A stretch of 64,000 nt of DNA, taken from NCBI GenBank assembly GCA_963277665.1, contig OY728165.1:1751968772-1752032771 (forward strand). Reading direction: 5' to 3'. This document shows positions 11,215-22,403 of this stretch, piece by piece. Below the pieces are notes generated by a model. It did not search any database and was not told the DNA's origin. It worked only from the letters and a program-made list of their open reading frames with translations. The position numbers and the translations under genes are program-made. The stretch is from Viscum album (Eukaryota > Streptophyta > Magnoliopsida > Santalales > Viscaceae). How positions within the stretch are numbered: position 1 is the stretch's first letter; the number at the start of each line of letters is the position of its first letter.

Positions 11215-12623
11215 TAGTTAACCAATCCTTTTACACATATTGATAGATTATTTTTAACAAAAATAACTAATAAACACAACCACAAGATTGGAAGCCTAAT
11301 GTCTTTGGGAGACTATGTTCATAATACATCAAAAAAACTAAAAATGCATTACATTATTTTAATATTTAAAATTATTCCCTAAATCCATTTGATATCCTAA
11401 AACTAAATAGGATAACCTAGAGAATACATAAAATAAATTGGTGAGCTATGAAGCCCTGTAAGGTAATAAACATGATAATGAATCATAACATGTGAGTTAA
11501 ACTACATAACACAATATCATAAAATAGAAGGCTCATGAATTATTATATTGGATAATAATATAGAGATAGTTTTATCATAAGATCATAATAACATAGAAAA
11601 GTGGAAGAAATATAAAACAATAAATTATCATATGTTAAGGATAGTTGTCCTGACAACATCACAAGCTGGACAGAGACCCATCATGTATTAGGTTTACTCA
11701 ATATTCCAATACATTCCATCTCATGAGAAAACAAATTACCTAATGAATTGTATTTATATATAAAAACATCAAAAATAAATTGTACATACATATTTTTTCC
11801 ACAAAATAAAATCAGTAATGAGGAATAAACATAATAATTGCCCATAGATTGAAATGAGTTGCATAACCTTACCTCATACCACAATCAAAGGATATTTCAT
11901 TAAGATTCCAAAGAGAAGAAGGAATTAAATATTTTTTATGTTAATATCAAAGTGCTAAAGTACTGATCTCAAATTATGGTGTTCATTGGAAATAAATATC
12001 GTGATAAAAAACATAGAATTAGTTATATAAATGAACTTTTAAAATTGTGTTTTAAGGAATGGGTTAAAGACTTTTAGAGGAAGATTAAGTATAGAATTTT
12101 ATTTTAAAACTATGGGTAAAACAAAATCGTTATACCTAAAATATTTATTTATTTAAAGAAATAAATAATGGTAATAAATACATTAAATGAGAATTATATA
12201 AAAGGATTAAGGGATAGAAAATATAACCTTAATCATGTTTTATTTTAAAGAAGGCATTAGATAAATGAACTTAAGGAATGTATTACCACATTAACAGAAG
12301 GTAGAATACACTAGGGTTATAAGTTAGAGACATATGTACAGAATTTAGAGGAATATAATAATATCAAAGAGATATTTAAAATCATTTATAGAGATAATGG
12401 GCATAACCAATAGAAAAAAGAAGGTTTTGAAAGATCCCTTAACTTTTGTTCTAGAATAATTATTTAATTACACTTATCATATTAGATAACAAAACTAGAT
12501 TAATTAATTACGTAATTTATAACATTTTCTATCTATATTTTATTTACATGAATTTAATTTTGTTCATTAATAATCATTTCAATGATATATATGGTTTAAT
12601 GTAATTGTTATGAGGGTGTCCAT

Positions 12624-13040
12624 TTCATGGTTCCTATGTTAGGTCACTTGTGGATAATTATTGATGTTCTTGTCAAATTATATTACAAATATTCAAGTCA
12701 AATAAAATAGTATTCATATACTTAAAACAATTAAATGATCATAATCATTCCTTTTTTCTTATATAAATATGATTGATTTAGTAAATTAATTATAGTCATA
12801 CAGTGGGTTCATTTAGGTGAATTTATAGACCATCATGAACTAAATTAATTTCACTTAATATTATATATATATATATATTCATTAAAAATAGGAAAAAAGT
12901 TATAATAAAATTATTATCATCTTATTTAACAATAATAATTTCTTAATTACCATCCTTGAATTTGGTGGAGAAAAATGAATTATGTTGTTCATGGATGGGG
13001 TGAAACACCCATATTACAAAAAAAATCATTTTAGAATAAG
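12624..13040. repeat. About 180-bp tandem units in 3' LTR of gypsy 1
   Basis: Related blocks starting with ttcatgg or ttcattt followed by a gg.g/gg.c motif begin at 12,624, 12,808 and 12,988 (spacing 184 and 180). The same three blocks occur in the partner LTR at 19,893, 20,080 and 20,257. The match is weak between units but conserved in position between LTRs. Confidence 0.45.
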
Positions 13041-14019
13041 AAGAATGGAGGGTAGAAGTTGATTATTCTACCATAATAATTACGTATCTGTATATTTTTT
13101 ATACTTATGTTTCAATGTCTGGGTGGATTTAAAACATATGTGTGGTATGAAAAAATAAAATTTAAATAGGTTGTTCAAGAATTTTACCTCTTCCATTGGT
13201 TTTCTTTTCTTAAGATACCCCTTAAGGCTCCTTGAAATAGTATTTGTTTGGGACCAAAGGAGAGTAATGTAAAAAACATTGGGTAGAAATTTGGGAATAT
13301 ATATGGCTAATAAGTTGTGAGGAGAATGGATGGTGATGTGTGGTATTTGTAAGGGGGATAGAGGTTTTTTTGAATATTATAAGCATTGGTTTATTATTTT
13401 GGCACAATAATTCTAATATTGATGAATCAAGTGACCATATATATTAAATTGTGGACGGAAGTTTAAAATAATGGGTTCTTATATCATTTATGACTAAAAA
13501 ATTTATTTTTTCCTTAATAATGATAAATATCATATTTTTTCATATTTCACTATTCGCCAAAAATTAAACTATTTTAAAAAGAAAACAAACTAACATTAAA
13601 ATTTTTTATAATTTAGATTCCAAAAATAAAATCCATTTTATGTCAATCAATTTCTAAATATTACAAATATCATTTTTAAATAAAATCTTTAATTATTTCA
13701 AAAATACTTATTTTTATATTATGATTAATTATCAAACACTTTGAAAAAAATTAATTATGTTTTCATAAAGGTATATAATAATAATAAAACTTAATTTTAA
13801 TTTATAAACTTTTTTTATTATATTAAACTTTCTTCTATATATTTAAATTTTATATAAAAATGAAAATAAAAAATTAATTTTTTAAAAAGTATAAACACTT
13901 CTTTTTTCATTTATAATATTTGTTTACTTTTATCATGATATATATATTTTTTATTCTCATTTTATAAGACACAAAAATATTATTTAAAATTAATTGGGTG
14001 AGTTTACTATTTTAATATT

Positions 14020-14110
14020 CAAGTTACTATTCTTAATGGTCAAATTACTGTTTCAATGGTCAAATTACTATTAAAATGGTCAGATTACTATTTCAATAGC
14101 CATAGTTGTA
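14020..14110. repeat. 20-bp tandem repeat in 3' LTR of gypsy 1
   Basis: About four units of the form atggtcaaattactatttca. The partner LTR has a matching array at about 21,308-21,405. Its presence in both LTRs shows that it predates insertion. Confidence 0.75.
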
Positions 14111-14767
14111 ATAATATTATATGTTCTCTAATTTCTATAAGTATTCCATATTTCATTCATTATTAATTCACTATTATTTTCTCTCAGAGTTGTATATATA
14201 GTCATTTTCAAAATTCATATTTCATTACTAATATTCTTTTTTACTTCTACAGTGTTATTCATGAGTGAAATTATTCCAAGGTATCATAAATATCAAAATT
14301 TTCCTATTCTTATTATACTATTTTTATATTTTTTCCATTATAATACTTTCAATTCTTATAGATATATTTATTACATAAATTTTATGTTCAAAATAATATA
14401 ATAAAATATAGTTGGTTTTATCATGTGGTTATTGTACCATGTATAATATTATATTAATAAATATAACACAATTATATATTCACAAGGGAAATTCCATTGA
14501 TAATACTCTGGTTTGTTACATTCTTCTCTCATTAATATATTTATCAGTTAAAGTTTTTTATTACTTTCTAATGTTAAAAAAAGGGTAGGTTACTTCTCCT
14601 TCATGAGTTATTCTAATTCCCATGTCACCTCCATGTACTTATTCTTTCACCATATTACCTCAAGTATATGAGTTTTCATGTTGTGTAGAAACTAATCTTT
14701 ATGTTCAAATAAATACATCAGATTATTATCATAAGAAATATCACTTTCTAGCTTTAATACCACTTAA

Positions 14768-15960
14768 TTATGTATAAGTGATGAATACGGTATATGCTTC
14801 CTCAAGAGAGATTCATGGAATTCATCATGTACTTGAGAAATGGTTGGTGGGAGAGCTAGTCGACTGGTTAAAGTTTAGATGTGATTGAGAATCTCAAAGG
14901 GGCCGACATACGTAGGACTTATCTTTTCCTTCTTCCCAGATCTCATGATACTCTTCCATGGATATATTTATAGGAAACATTACCTCGAACCTCAAACACT
15001 AGGTCGATCTGATAGTTATAAACATAGATCTTTTGTTTACCCCGGTCTGCCGCAGGTTCTACTGAATAGTCTTGAACTTATCTACCAATTCATTAACCAT
15101 TTCAAGACCATGCATCTTTTTTTCATCAGCTTTATATCATCGTTCTATTGTTCTACATATATTCCTATAAATTTCTTTATATAGAGCCATTTGGATTCTT
15201 GAGAGGAAACTATTTTTGTATGATAACTTGGCCGGTGGAAGATACTGGTCTCATACTCCTTTGAAATACATCGAGCATGCTCCCAACATGTCTTAAATGT
15301 TTTGAATAGCCCACTTATATTGGTGATCATTTTAGGTGATATGAAAAAAAAATTAACTCAAGGTTTAGATAATGTTTTAGGAATTTCCATAAATTTATCT
15401 TAAATCTCATATCTCATTCAAATAAAATCAATATTGGTGTACCATGTAACCTCACCACTTCTCCAATGTATATTATTATAAGTAGGTTGGTTGATAAGTC
15501 CTCTAAAATTGAAATTAAATGTGTAGCCTTGGTAAAATAGTCCACCACAACCCATATAGTTTTATTCCCTCTTAAATTTTTAAAACACTAGGGATATAGT
15601 GCATAGTGATGTTTTCTCGTTTCTATGATGGTATGGTTAATAGTTTCTTCATCCCCTTGTAATTTTTAATTCTAGCCATCACCTGAAAATGTACCAATAC
15701 TTTTAATGTATATTATGTGATATAATTCTAAATATTCTCTCATAAATAGTTTTATCATATGGATCTATAAATATTTATGCTCACTGGGTGGATGGATAAG
15801 GTCATGATATGTTCATCATTAAATATCACCATCTTTATCACATGATTTTATGGTACAGAAATTCATAACACAAATCTTCAACTCCTTCATCAATTTTAAA
15901 CTCTAAGGATTTCCCATTTATTATAGCTTCTATCATCTTCATTATTTTCATATCATTTCT
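14768..15960 (-). pseudogene. Integrase fragments of gypsy element 1
   Basis: Minus-strand pieces follow gypsy integrase in order. They are RENITMHYIP (near 15,620); NKTIWVVVDYFTKATHLI with the first core aspartate (near 15,550); RLHGTPI (near 15,450); the block ending DQYLPPAKLSYKNSF (near 15,230); the GPY/F-type segment KISPTYVGPFEILNHI (near 14,890-14,930); and the C-terminal RLALPPTISQVHDEFHESLL (near 14,800-14,870). Several stops and frame changes interrupt the reading. Integrase would have inserted the cDNA into the host genome; this copy is dead. The plus-strand 99-codon frame at 14,885-15,184 is a shadow of it. Confidence 0.85.
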
Positions 15961-16289
15961 TTGATAACATTTCATATTCTCTTGAAAATATGGTTATGAA
16001 ATAATTTTAGATAGGAATGATGATATTCTTCACTTTATGATCCCGATGGCCACCCTTTAAAATTCTAAGAAGATCAGATCATTCTCAATTATCATCATTG
16101 ATAAGGTAGTTCAATCCTTCCTAATTAGATAATCTTTCACTTTATTTTCTTTCCTAGGATAGTAGTATATTGAAAAGTCATATTATTTGATCATATTGAA
16201 CCATATTTGAATGTTCTAATTAAGTTTTTTCTATGTTAATATATTTTTTAGGCTCTTATGACTTGTATATATTTCGAACTTCTTTCAAC

Positions 16290-16632
16290 AAATATACAAC
16301 CATAAAATATTCATTAAAAATATCAATACCTACAATAATAGACCATGTTTTGGGTAGTTATTATCATGGAAATTCGACTACCTTGATGCCTAGACTATCA
16401 CTTTATCATTCTAAATTGGTACAACTCCCAAGCCTTTCTTTGACGATTTGTTATATACTATGAAAAAATCACCACTTGAAAGTAGTGTGAGGACTGGTGT
16501 AGTTATAAACCTTTTTAAAATTCCTAGAAACTGTATTCTTATTGAAAGGTCAAGAAAATATTTACTACCTTTTGAGTAAACTTGGTTAGTGGGTTTAAAA
16601 ATCATGAGAAGTTTCTCAAAAATCATTGACAA
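16290..16632 (-). pseudogene. RNase H fragment of gypsy element 1
   Basis: The open minus-strand stretch 16,632-16,411 reads the RT-RNase H join: F.KLL...PTNQVYSKGSKYF, then LKRFITTPVLTL, then DFFIVYNKSSKKGLGVV. In intact gypsy elements this last motif is DF.IY.DAS..GLG.VL, with the aspartate of YSDAS catalytic; here it is replaced by N. RNase H removes the RNA template during reverse transcription. It lies between RT upstream and INT downstream, as expected. Confidence 0.85.
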
Positions 16633-16639
16633 TACCCAG

Positions 16640-17540
16640 TTATTCCATGGAACCTATGGATCACCATTATAAATGTTGGTCTGGACCACTCCTCAATATC
16701 ATTTTTCTTGTAAGGGTTTGTAGATATCCATTTTTGCTGATAACATTCTCTAATAATTATACTTCATCTAGATCTATAATTTACTATAATTTTCAAATTT
16801 CTTATCCTTTCTCAAAGTCAATAGAATAGTATTCTACTACTCCTCATTCACCTCCATTGTTTTGTAGTATATTACAATATCATCCTTAAAGACTTCAAAT
16901 ATAATTTAATGGTAACATATAACACTCTATTCATTATGTCCACAAATATTTCTAGGGAATTAATGAGTCTAAAGAGGATTTATTATGAAATCATAGTGTC
17001 CAAACCGTGTTTCAAAATAATTCTATAGAATATCTTTTTTCTTTAAATTTAATTGGTGATATCCTAACCGATGAACCACCATAGAAAAATATGGGGCCCC
17101 ACATTATTGATCAAACAAGTCATATATGTATGGAAGGTTATTATTTTCTAATATATTTATTTTTTTTTGAGTTCACAATAATCAATGTAAAGGTACATTG
17201 ACCCATCATTCTTCATGATGAAGAGGACCAGCACACCCCATAGTGAAGTGCACATGAATATAAAACCCTTGTAGATATTCTCTTATAACTACTTCTTTAT
17301 TTCTTAGAAATAAATGGTGAAAATTTCTAGGGAGTCTTGAAAATGTGTAGAGATCAAGATAGAAGTTTAATTAAAAACTCAACCTATCACTCAAGAGTAA
17401 GACTAGGAAACTATTCAGGTAATACATCAGTATAATATTTCAAAATTAGCTTGTGTTCAATCATGATTATCTCCCTGGTCCCAATCATTGGAGTTATATA
17501 TTCTTTATCATAAGAAAATAATATACACAATTGATAATAT
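16640..17540 (-). pseudogene. Reverse transcriptase fragments of gypsy element 1
   Basis: Around 17,170-17,260 the minus strand reads WGVLVLFIMKNDGSMYLYID followed by YCELKK, matching the gypsy RT segment PVLFVKKKDGSMR.CIDYRELNK. Other short pieces (around 16,950-17,050) fit the middle of RT in changing frames. Later, FHGITGYCQ and NPLTKFTQK near 16,560-16,660 match the thumb and connection part. I could not read an intact YxDD motif. Confidence 0.75.
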
Positions 17541-17559
17541 AATTCCAAATGAGATTCAT

Positions 17560-17700
17560 CTCCCTCCATAAACTTTTACAAAATCAAAGTATAACCAGGA
17601 AGGTTAAGATTGATCTCCCTCTTCTAACAGCTGATGTAATATTTACACAAGTATAGAAAATCAATGCCCAATATAGCCTCAACTTCCACAAAAAAAAAGT
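17560..17700 (-). pseudogene. Protease-RT linker fragment of gypsy element 1
   Basis: The minus strand reads EAILGIDFLYLCKYYISC and then KREINLNLPG, matching the segment after the gypsy protease (FDVILGMDWL..Y.A.IDC..K.V.F..PG). The aspartic protease catalytic triplet itself is not readable. It lies immediately upstream of the RT block on the same strand. Confidence 0.7.
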
Positions 17701-18479
17701 ATAAATAGATTTTTTGCTATGTTAAATCAACAAAAATTGACTATAGATGAGTTATATACCTGGTATTCAATAATTTCTCAATTTTTTGTTCTTACAGATA
17801 ACTTAATAGCCATGTTTTGATGTCAGTTTTTCATAGTTCCACTAAACATGAAAGATATAAAAGAATGTGCATAATTATAATCATATAGAAAATTAAAAGA
17901 TCGTGAATGTATAATGAGATAACCTTGAACACTTTGATTCTATTTCTATCTATTTAATATATTAAAAATAAACCACTATGATGAGAATACTCAAACTAAA
18001 TATTATATAAAAATTGAAACAATAAACATAGATGGAATGACTTTTAAAGGTCACATATATCCTAAAATTTGAGTCTCTGGGTTTAAATCTAGGTTATCCA
18101 TTGTAATTTTTCTATTAGGCCTTATAACCTAGAAATTTATTCAAGTCCTTTATAATAGTTCAGAAATAGTTTAGGAATTTTCCACATCATAACCCCTCTG
18201 AGTGTAAAATTAGGTGTGCAACAAGGCCTCTTTATCATTAATAAGGTGAAAATTGGGTTAATAATAAATATAATCTTTTGGGGTTATTTCCCCTATGAAC
18301 AGTTATTCCAAATCCATATCCACTTATTGAATCTATAAAATTATGTAATTTCATTCAAATAACTGACTCTATACTTCACTAAAATTTCATGATATTTTCC
18401 TATAATTAAATATATCTCTAGGGTTCTAACTAAATTACTCTATTCTTAATTAATAAATAAAAACTATAAATTTATATAA
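17701..18479 (-). other. Upstream internal region of gypsy 1, no gag recognised
   Basis: This part should hold gag and the primer binding site, but I could read neither a zinc knuckle nor a tRNA-complementary site next to the LTR. Deletion or decay are equally possible. Confidence 0.4.
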
Positions 18480-19892
18480 TACAAACTATAGTTTATTTTT
18501 CACATATTATTACATTATTTTTAACATAAAAAACAATAAAAATATCAAAGGATCGAGAGACTACGTGTTTTTTAGATGGCTTGGTTCATAATACATCAAA
18601 AATAAAAAATAATAAAACGTATATATTTTTATATCCATACTGAAATCATAAATCCATTTTAGCTCTTAAAACTACAAAGGATAACCTTGGGATACATAAA
18701 TGAAAGGGGTGAGCTAAAAAGTCCCATAGGCGAATAAACATGATAATGAAGAAAAACATGTGAGTAAAATAGAATTAGATGTTAACATAAAAGAGAATGA
18801 TAATGAATTATCACATGGTAGAATAGCATAGATAACATGCTTTTATAATATAATTCCATCATAGGAATTTTGATTCAATAAAAAACATGACATAAGAACA
18901 AGTCAAGGAAAACTTCCAAAATAACGTCACATGGTGGACAAAGTCCCGTTATGGAATATATTTACTACCTCATCCAATACATACCATCTATTGTGACAAA
19001 AAAACATTACTAAATGAATTGGAGAACTATCTAGGTTCACCCATTATAACTTGTACATGTTTATTAACTTGAAAAATGGAAATCAATTATAATTGTTAAA
19101 CATAATAATTACCCATGAAAAATAAATGGGTTTCATAATCATGCCTCATATCATAATAAAATAAAATTTGATAATGTATCTAAAGATAATAAGGAAATAA
19201 ATATTTTGTATGATAATATCTATGTAGAGAATAATATGACTCCAAATATGGTGTTAATTTGTAAAAAAAACATCATGAGAAAGGTTAGAGAATTTGGTAT
19301 GTTTATGGACTTTCTTAACTGTGTTTTAAAGAATAAGTTAATAACTTTTGGATAAACAATAAGTGTGGAATTATCATTCAAAACTAGAGGATAAAAAGAT
19401 TGGTTATACCAAAAATATTACTATATTTAATGAAATTATGAATATGAATAGAGACATTAAATGATTGTTATATAAATGGATTAAGGAATAGAAAACTTTC
19501 TCTTAATCGAGTTTGATTTTAAAGAGGGAATTTGAGAAATGGGATTAGGTAATGTATTACACCTTCAAAGGAAAGGATATTAATATAGTTATATATGTAG
19601 TAGAAATATACACCTAATTTAGAATAATTATATAACATCACATATAGATAAAAAGTGAGTTAGAGAGAGAAAGTTTATAGCCTAATGAAAAAGGGTATTT
19701 CAAAGAGTCCCCTTATCTAATGTCCCATAATCCTTATTCACTTACACATAACTCCAGGATAATAAAATTAGATGCATAAATTTAATATTTTAAAAAATCA
19801 ATCAATTTTTTATTAACTATAATTATTTATGTTTATTAATAACTAGTTTAACGAGATATAATGTTTAATTTCATTGTTCTAAGGTCTTTCGT

Positions 19893-20300
19893 TTCACGGT
19901 TCCAATTTTGGCTAACTTATGGATAATTATCCATGATCATTACAAAAGGTAATAAAATTATAAAAGTCAAATAAAATTTTATTCATGTCCCCCTATAAAT
20001 TAAAATGAACCTAAATATTATTTTTTGTTCTGACATTGGGGTAATTCATTCAACAAAAATGTTAATCTTATACGTTTAGATCATTTAGGCTCATTTACGG
20101 ACTATCAGGAACTAGAATTATTTTAATTAATGTTAAGTATAAATATTCATTAAAAATCATGAAATAATCTGTAATATACATTATGTCATCTTATTTAATA
20201 ATTATTATTATTTTATCACTATCCATAATGTCAGTGAAGAAAAAAAAATTAAAATTTTCATGGACGCGGTGAACCAAAAATATTGTAAACAATGTTTTAT
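19893..20300. repeat. About 180-bp tandem units in 5' LTR of gypsy 1
   Basis: Blocks at 19,893 (ttcacgg), 20,080 (tcatttagg) and 20,257 (ttcatgg), spacing 187 and 177. Counterparts of the array at 12,624-13,040. Confidence 0.45.
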
Positions 20301-21307
20301 TTTTAGAATCTAAAGAAGTGAGGGTAGAAGATGGATTTTAAACAATAATAATAACATATCAGTATATTTTGTATACTGATTTTTCTATGTATATATGGAT
20401 TTAAAACATAGTGGTTGGACGAAAAATAATAAAATTGAAAGTGGTTAATTGGTAATTTTATCTCTTCATATGGTTGTCACTACTTAGGCTACCCCTTAAG
20501 GCTTATTTAAATGGTTTTTGGATGAGACCAAAAGAACTAAGATATGGGGTATGGGTTCTATGCTTTATTTTGCGAAAACATTTGGAAATCACCAAGGATT
20601 AGAAGTTGTGAGGAGAAGCGGTGGTGATAGGTGTTATTTATAAGGGGTATAGAGGGGTGTTTTGAATATTATAATCAATAGTTTATTGTCCTATCTCAAG
20701 GATACCAATAGTGACGAATCTTGTGAAATTATATAGTAAATTTTTCAATTTAATTTTAAATAATGTGTTCTTAAATCACCCATGGCTAAAAAATTCATAT
20801 ACTTAGTTTATAATGAGAAATGTTCTATTTTATCATATTTCACTATTCAACAAAAAATAATCTATTTTAAAAATTACCTAAAATTCACCCTAAATTTTTT
20901 TCAATTTTTAGATTCGAAAAATGAAATCTTTTTTATGAAACAAATTTCATAAATATGATAAATTTAATTTTTAAATAAATACCTTATTTATTTGAAAATA
21001 AATAATTTTAATGTTATGATCAATTTTCAGACCCATTGAAATAATTACATAAGATTTCACAAAATTATATTATCACTATAATAAAAATTAATATTAATTT
21101 ATAAAATTATTAAATGTAAATAATGTTTCTTTTTTATAATTTTATTTTCCACAAAAACTAAAATAAAACATTTATGTTTTACAAAAATATAAACACATAT
21201 TTTATCATTCAAAACATTTTTTACTTTTATCATCATATAAATATGACATATTATCATTTTATAAGATACATAAATATTATTCAACATTACATAGGTGTGG
21301 TTTCTAT

Positions 21308-21405
21308 TATAATGGTTAGTTTTCAATTCCAAATAGTCAGATTACTAGTCCAATGGTCATATTACTATTTCAACAATCAGATTACTATTACAATGGTCAG
21401 ATTTA
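21308..21405. repeat. 20-bp tandem repeat in 5' LTR of gypsy 1
   Basis: About four to five diverged units of the form atggtcagattactatttca. Matches the array at 14,020-14,110. Confidence 0.75.
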
Positions 21406-21821
21406 AGCTAGTTATATGAGTTCCATACTTTATGTAAATACCAAATATTTTATTCAATGTTCATCCACTTCTATTTTCTCTCAAAATTATATATATTATT
21501 CATTTTCAAAATGAATTTTTCATTACTAATATTCTACTTTGATTCTAGAGTGTTGTTAACGACTGATATTATTCAGGGGGATCGAGTCGATCCAAAAGTT
21601 TCTTATTATTATTATCCCTTTTTCTATTTGTTATCCTATTGTAATACTTTTGATTATTAGGGATATATTTATTCTCTAAATATAATTTTTAAATTAATAT
21701 CATAAAATATAGTTTGTTTTGTCATGTGGTTTGTGTGTATTATGTATTATTATATTAAAAAATTTGAAACAATTATATATTAAGAAGTTAAATTCCATTG
21801 ATAAAATTCTGAGTCATTAAT

Positions 21822-22403
21822 AATATCATCATAACAGGGACTCTCATTATCAAGGTAATATATTATCACAATCACCTTGGGTATCCTATTAGTTTGGGAG
21901 GAAAACCTAGGGATATTTTCTCCTTATATTACAAATCACTATTTTCAAAGGAATACATTATCAAAGGGGTTCACTCTAAAGTGTATAACCCCTTCACATA
22001 CATTTCGAGTCCTTGAAAGAGGCATTCATAAGTAGGATCCCACATACATGAATTGGTAAAATTAATGTTTGGGTGTGAGGCTTGGGAGGATTGGTGCTCA
22101 TGTTTAAGACTTTCGTGAATTGGTGCTTAGGTTTATGAATAGAGAAATAGCATCTACAGTCATAAAATATGGAAATATTTCATCTTAGTTGAGTGGTCTA
22201 GGGAAGGGGTCTCCCTTGTATGAAGGTAAGTTTAATGGTCATTATATAATTTAGATAGGGTGAAGTTTTATCATAATAGAAAGACTAGGAAAATATTCAC
22301 CCGAATATGGAATATAGAGACCCATGCTTTTCATACATAAATTTTATAATTTATTAGATTAATATTAATTACATAAAAATTTTATCCATGCCAGATTCGT
22401 ATA
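21822..22403. other. Spacer between gypsy 1 and copia element
   Basis: No coding motif or repeat partner recognised. Two short near-repeats of aattggtgct occur at about 22,090-22,130. Confidence 0.35.

Larger units (their letters stand above)
11215..14520 (-). repeat. 3' LTR of gypsy element 1
   Basis: Matches 18,480-21,821 over its length. Anchors are ggttcataatacatcaaaa at 11,308 and 18,584, accccttaaggct at 13,216 and 20,492, and attccattgata near 14,491 and 21,792. The right end (TGTTACA on plus, 14,514-14,520) is well placed next to a polypurine tract. The left end is approximate. Confidence 0.75.
11215..21821 (-). mobile_element. Ty3/gypsy LTR retrotransposon 1 (degenerate)
   Basis: Two diverged direct repeats of about 3.3 kb (11,215-14,520 and 18,480-21,821) flank about 4 kb with PR, RT, RNase H and INT remnants in gypsy order on the minus strand. 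The 3' LTR is therefore the left copy. Right next to it the minus strand reads GAGAGAAGAA, a polypurine tract abutting TGTAACA at the LTR start, which confirms the orientation. No gag was recognised. Outer boundaries and any target duplication could not be fixed because the copies are too diverged (roughly 70-75% alike in the parts I compared by eye). The integrase tail is of the long-LTR plant type (del/Tekay-like). Confidence 0.85.
18480..21821 (-). repeat. 5' LTR of gypsy element 1
   Basis: Diverged direct copy of 11,215-14,520 (anchors given there). Small open frames at 21.1-21.66 kb on both strands lie inside the LTR and are not supported as genes. Outer end at about 21,821 by alignment with TGTTACA of the partner. 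Confidence 0.75.

Noticed and set aside
14885..15184. 99-codon plus-strand frame
   Set aside because: It is antisense to clear integrase motifs of gypsy element 1 and shows no family resemblance itself.
21099..21660. Three short membrane-like frames
   Set aside because: They lie in an LTR on both strands. The Ile, Phe and Tyr content reflects AT-rich codons, not real membrane proteins.
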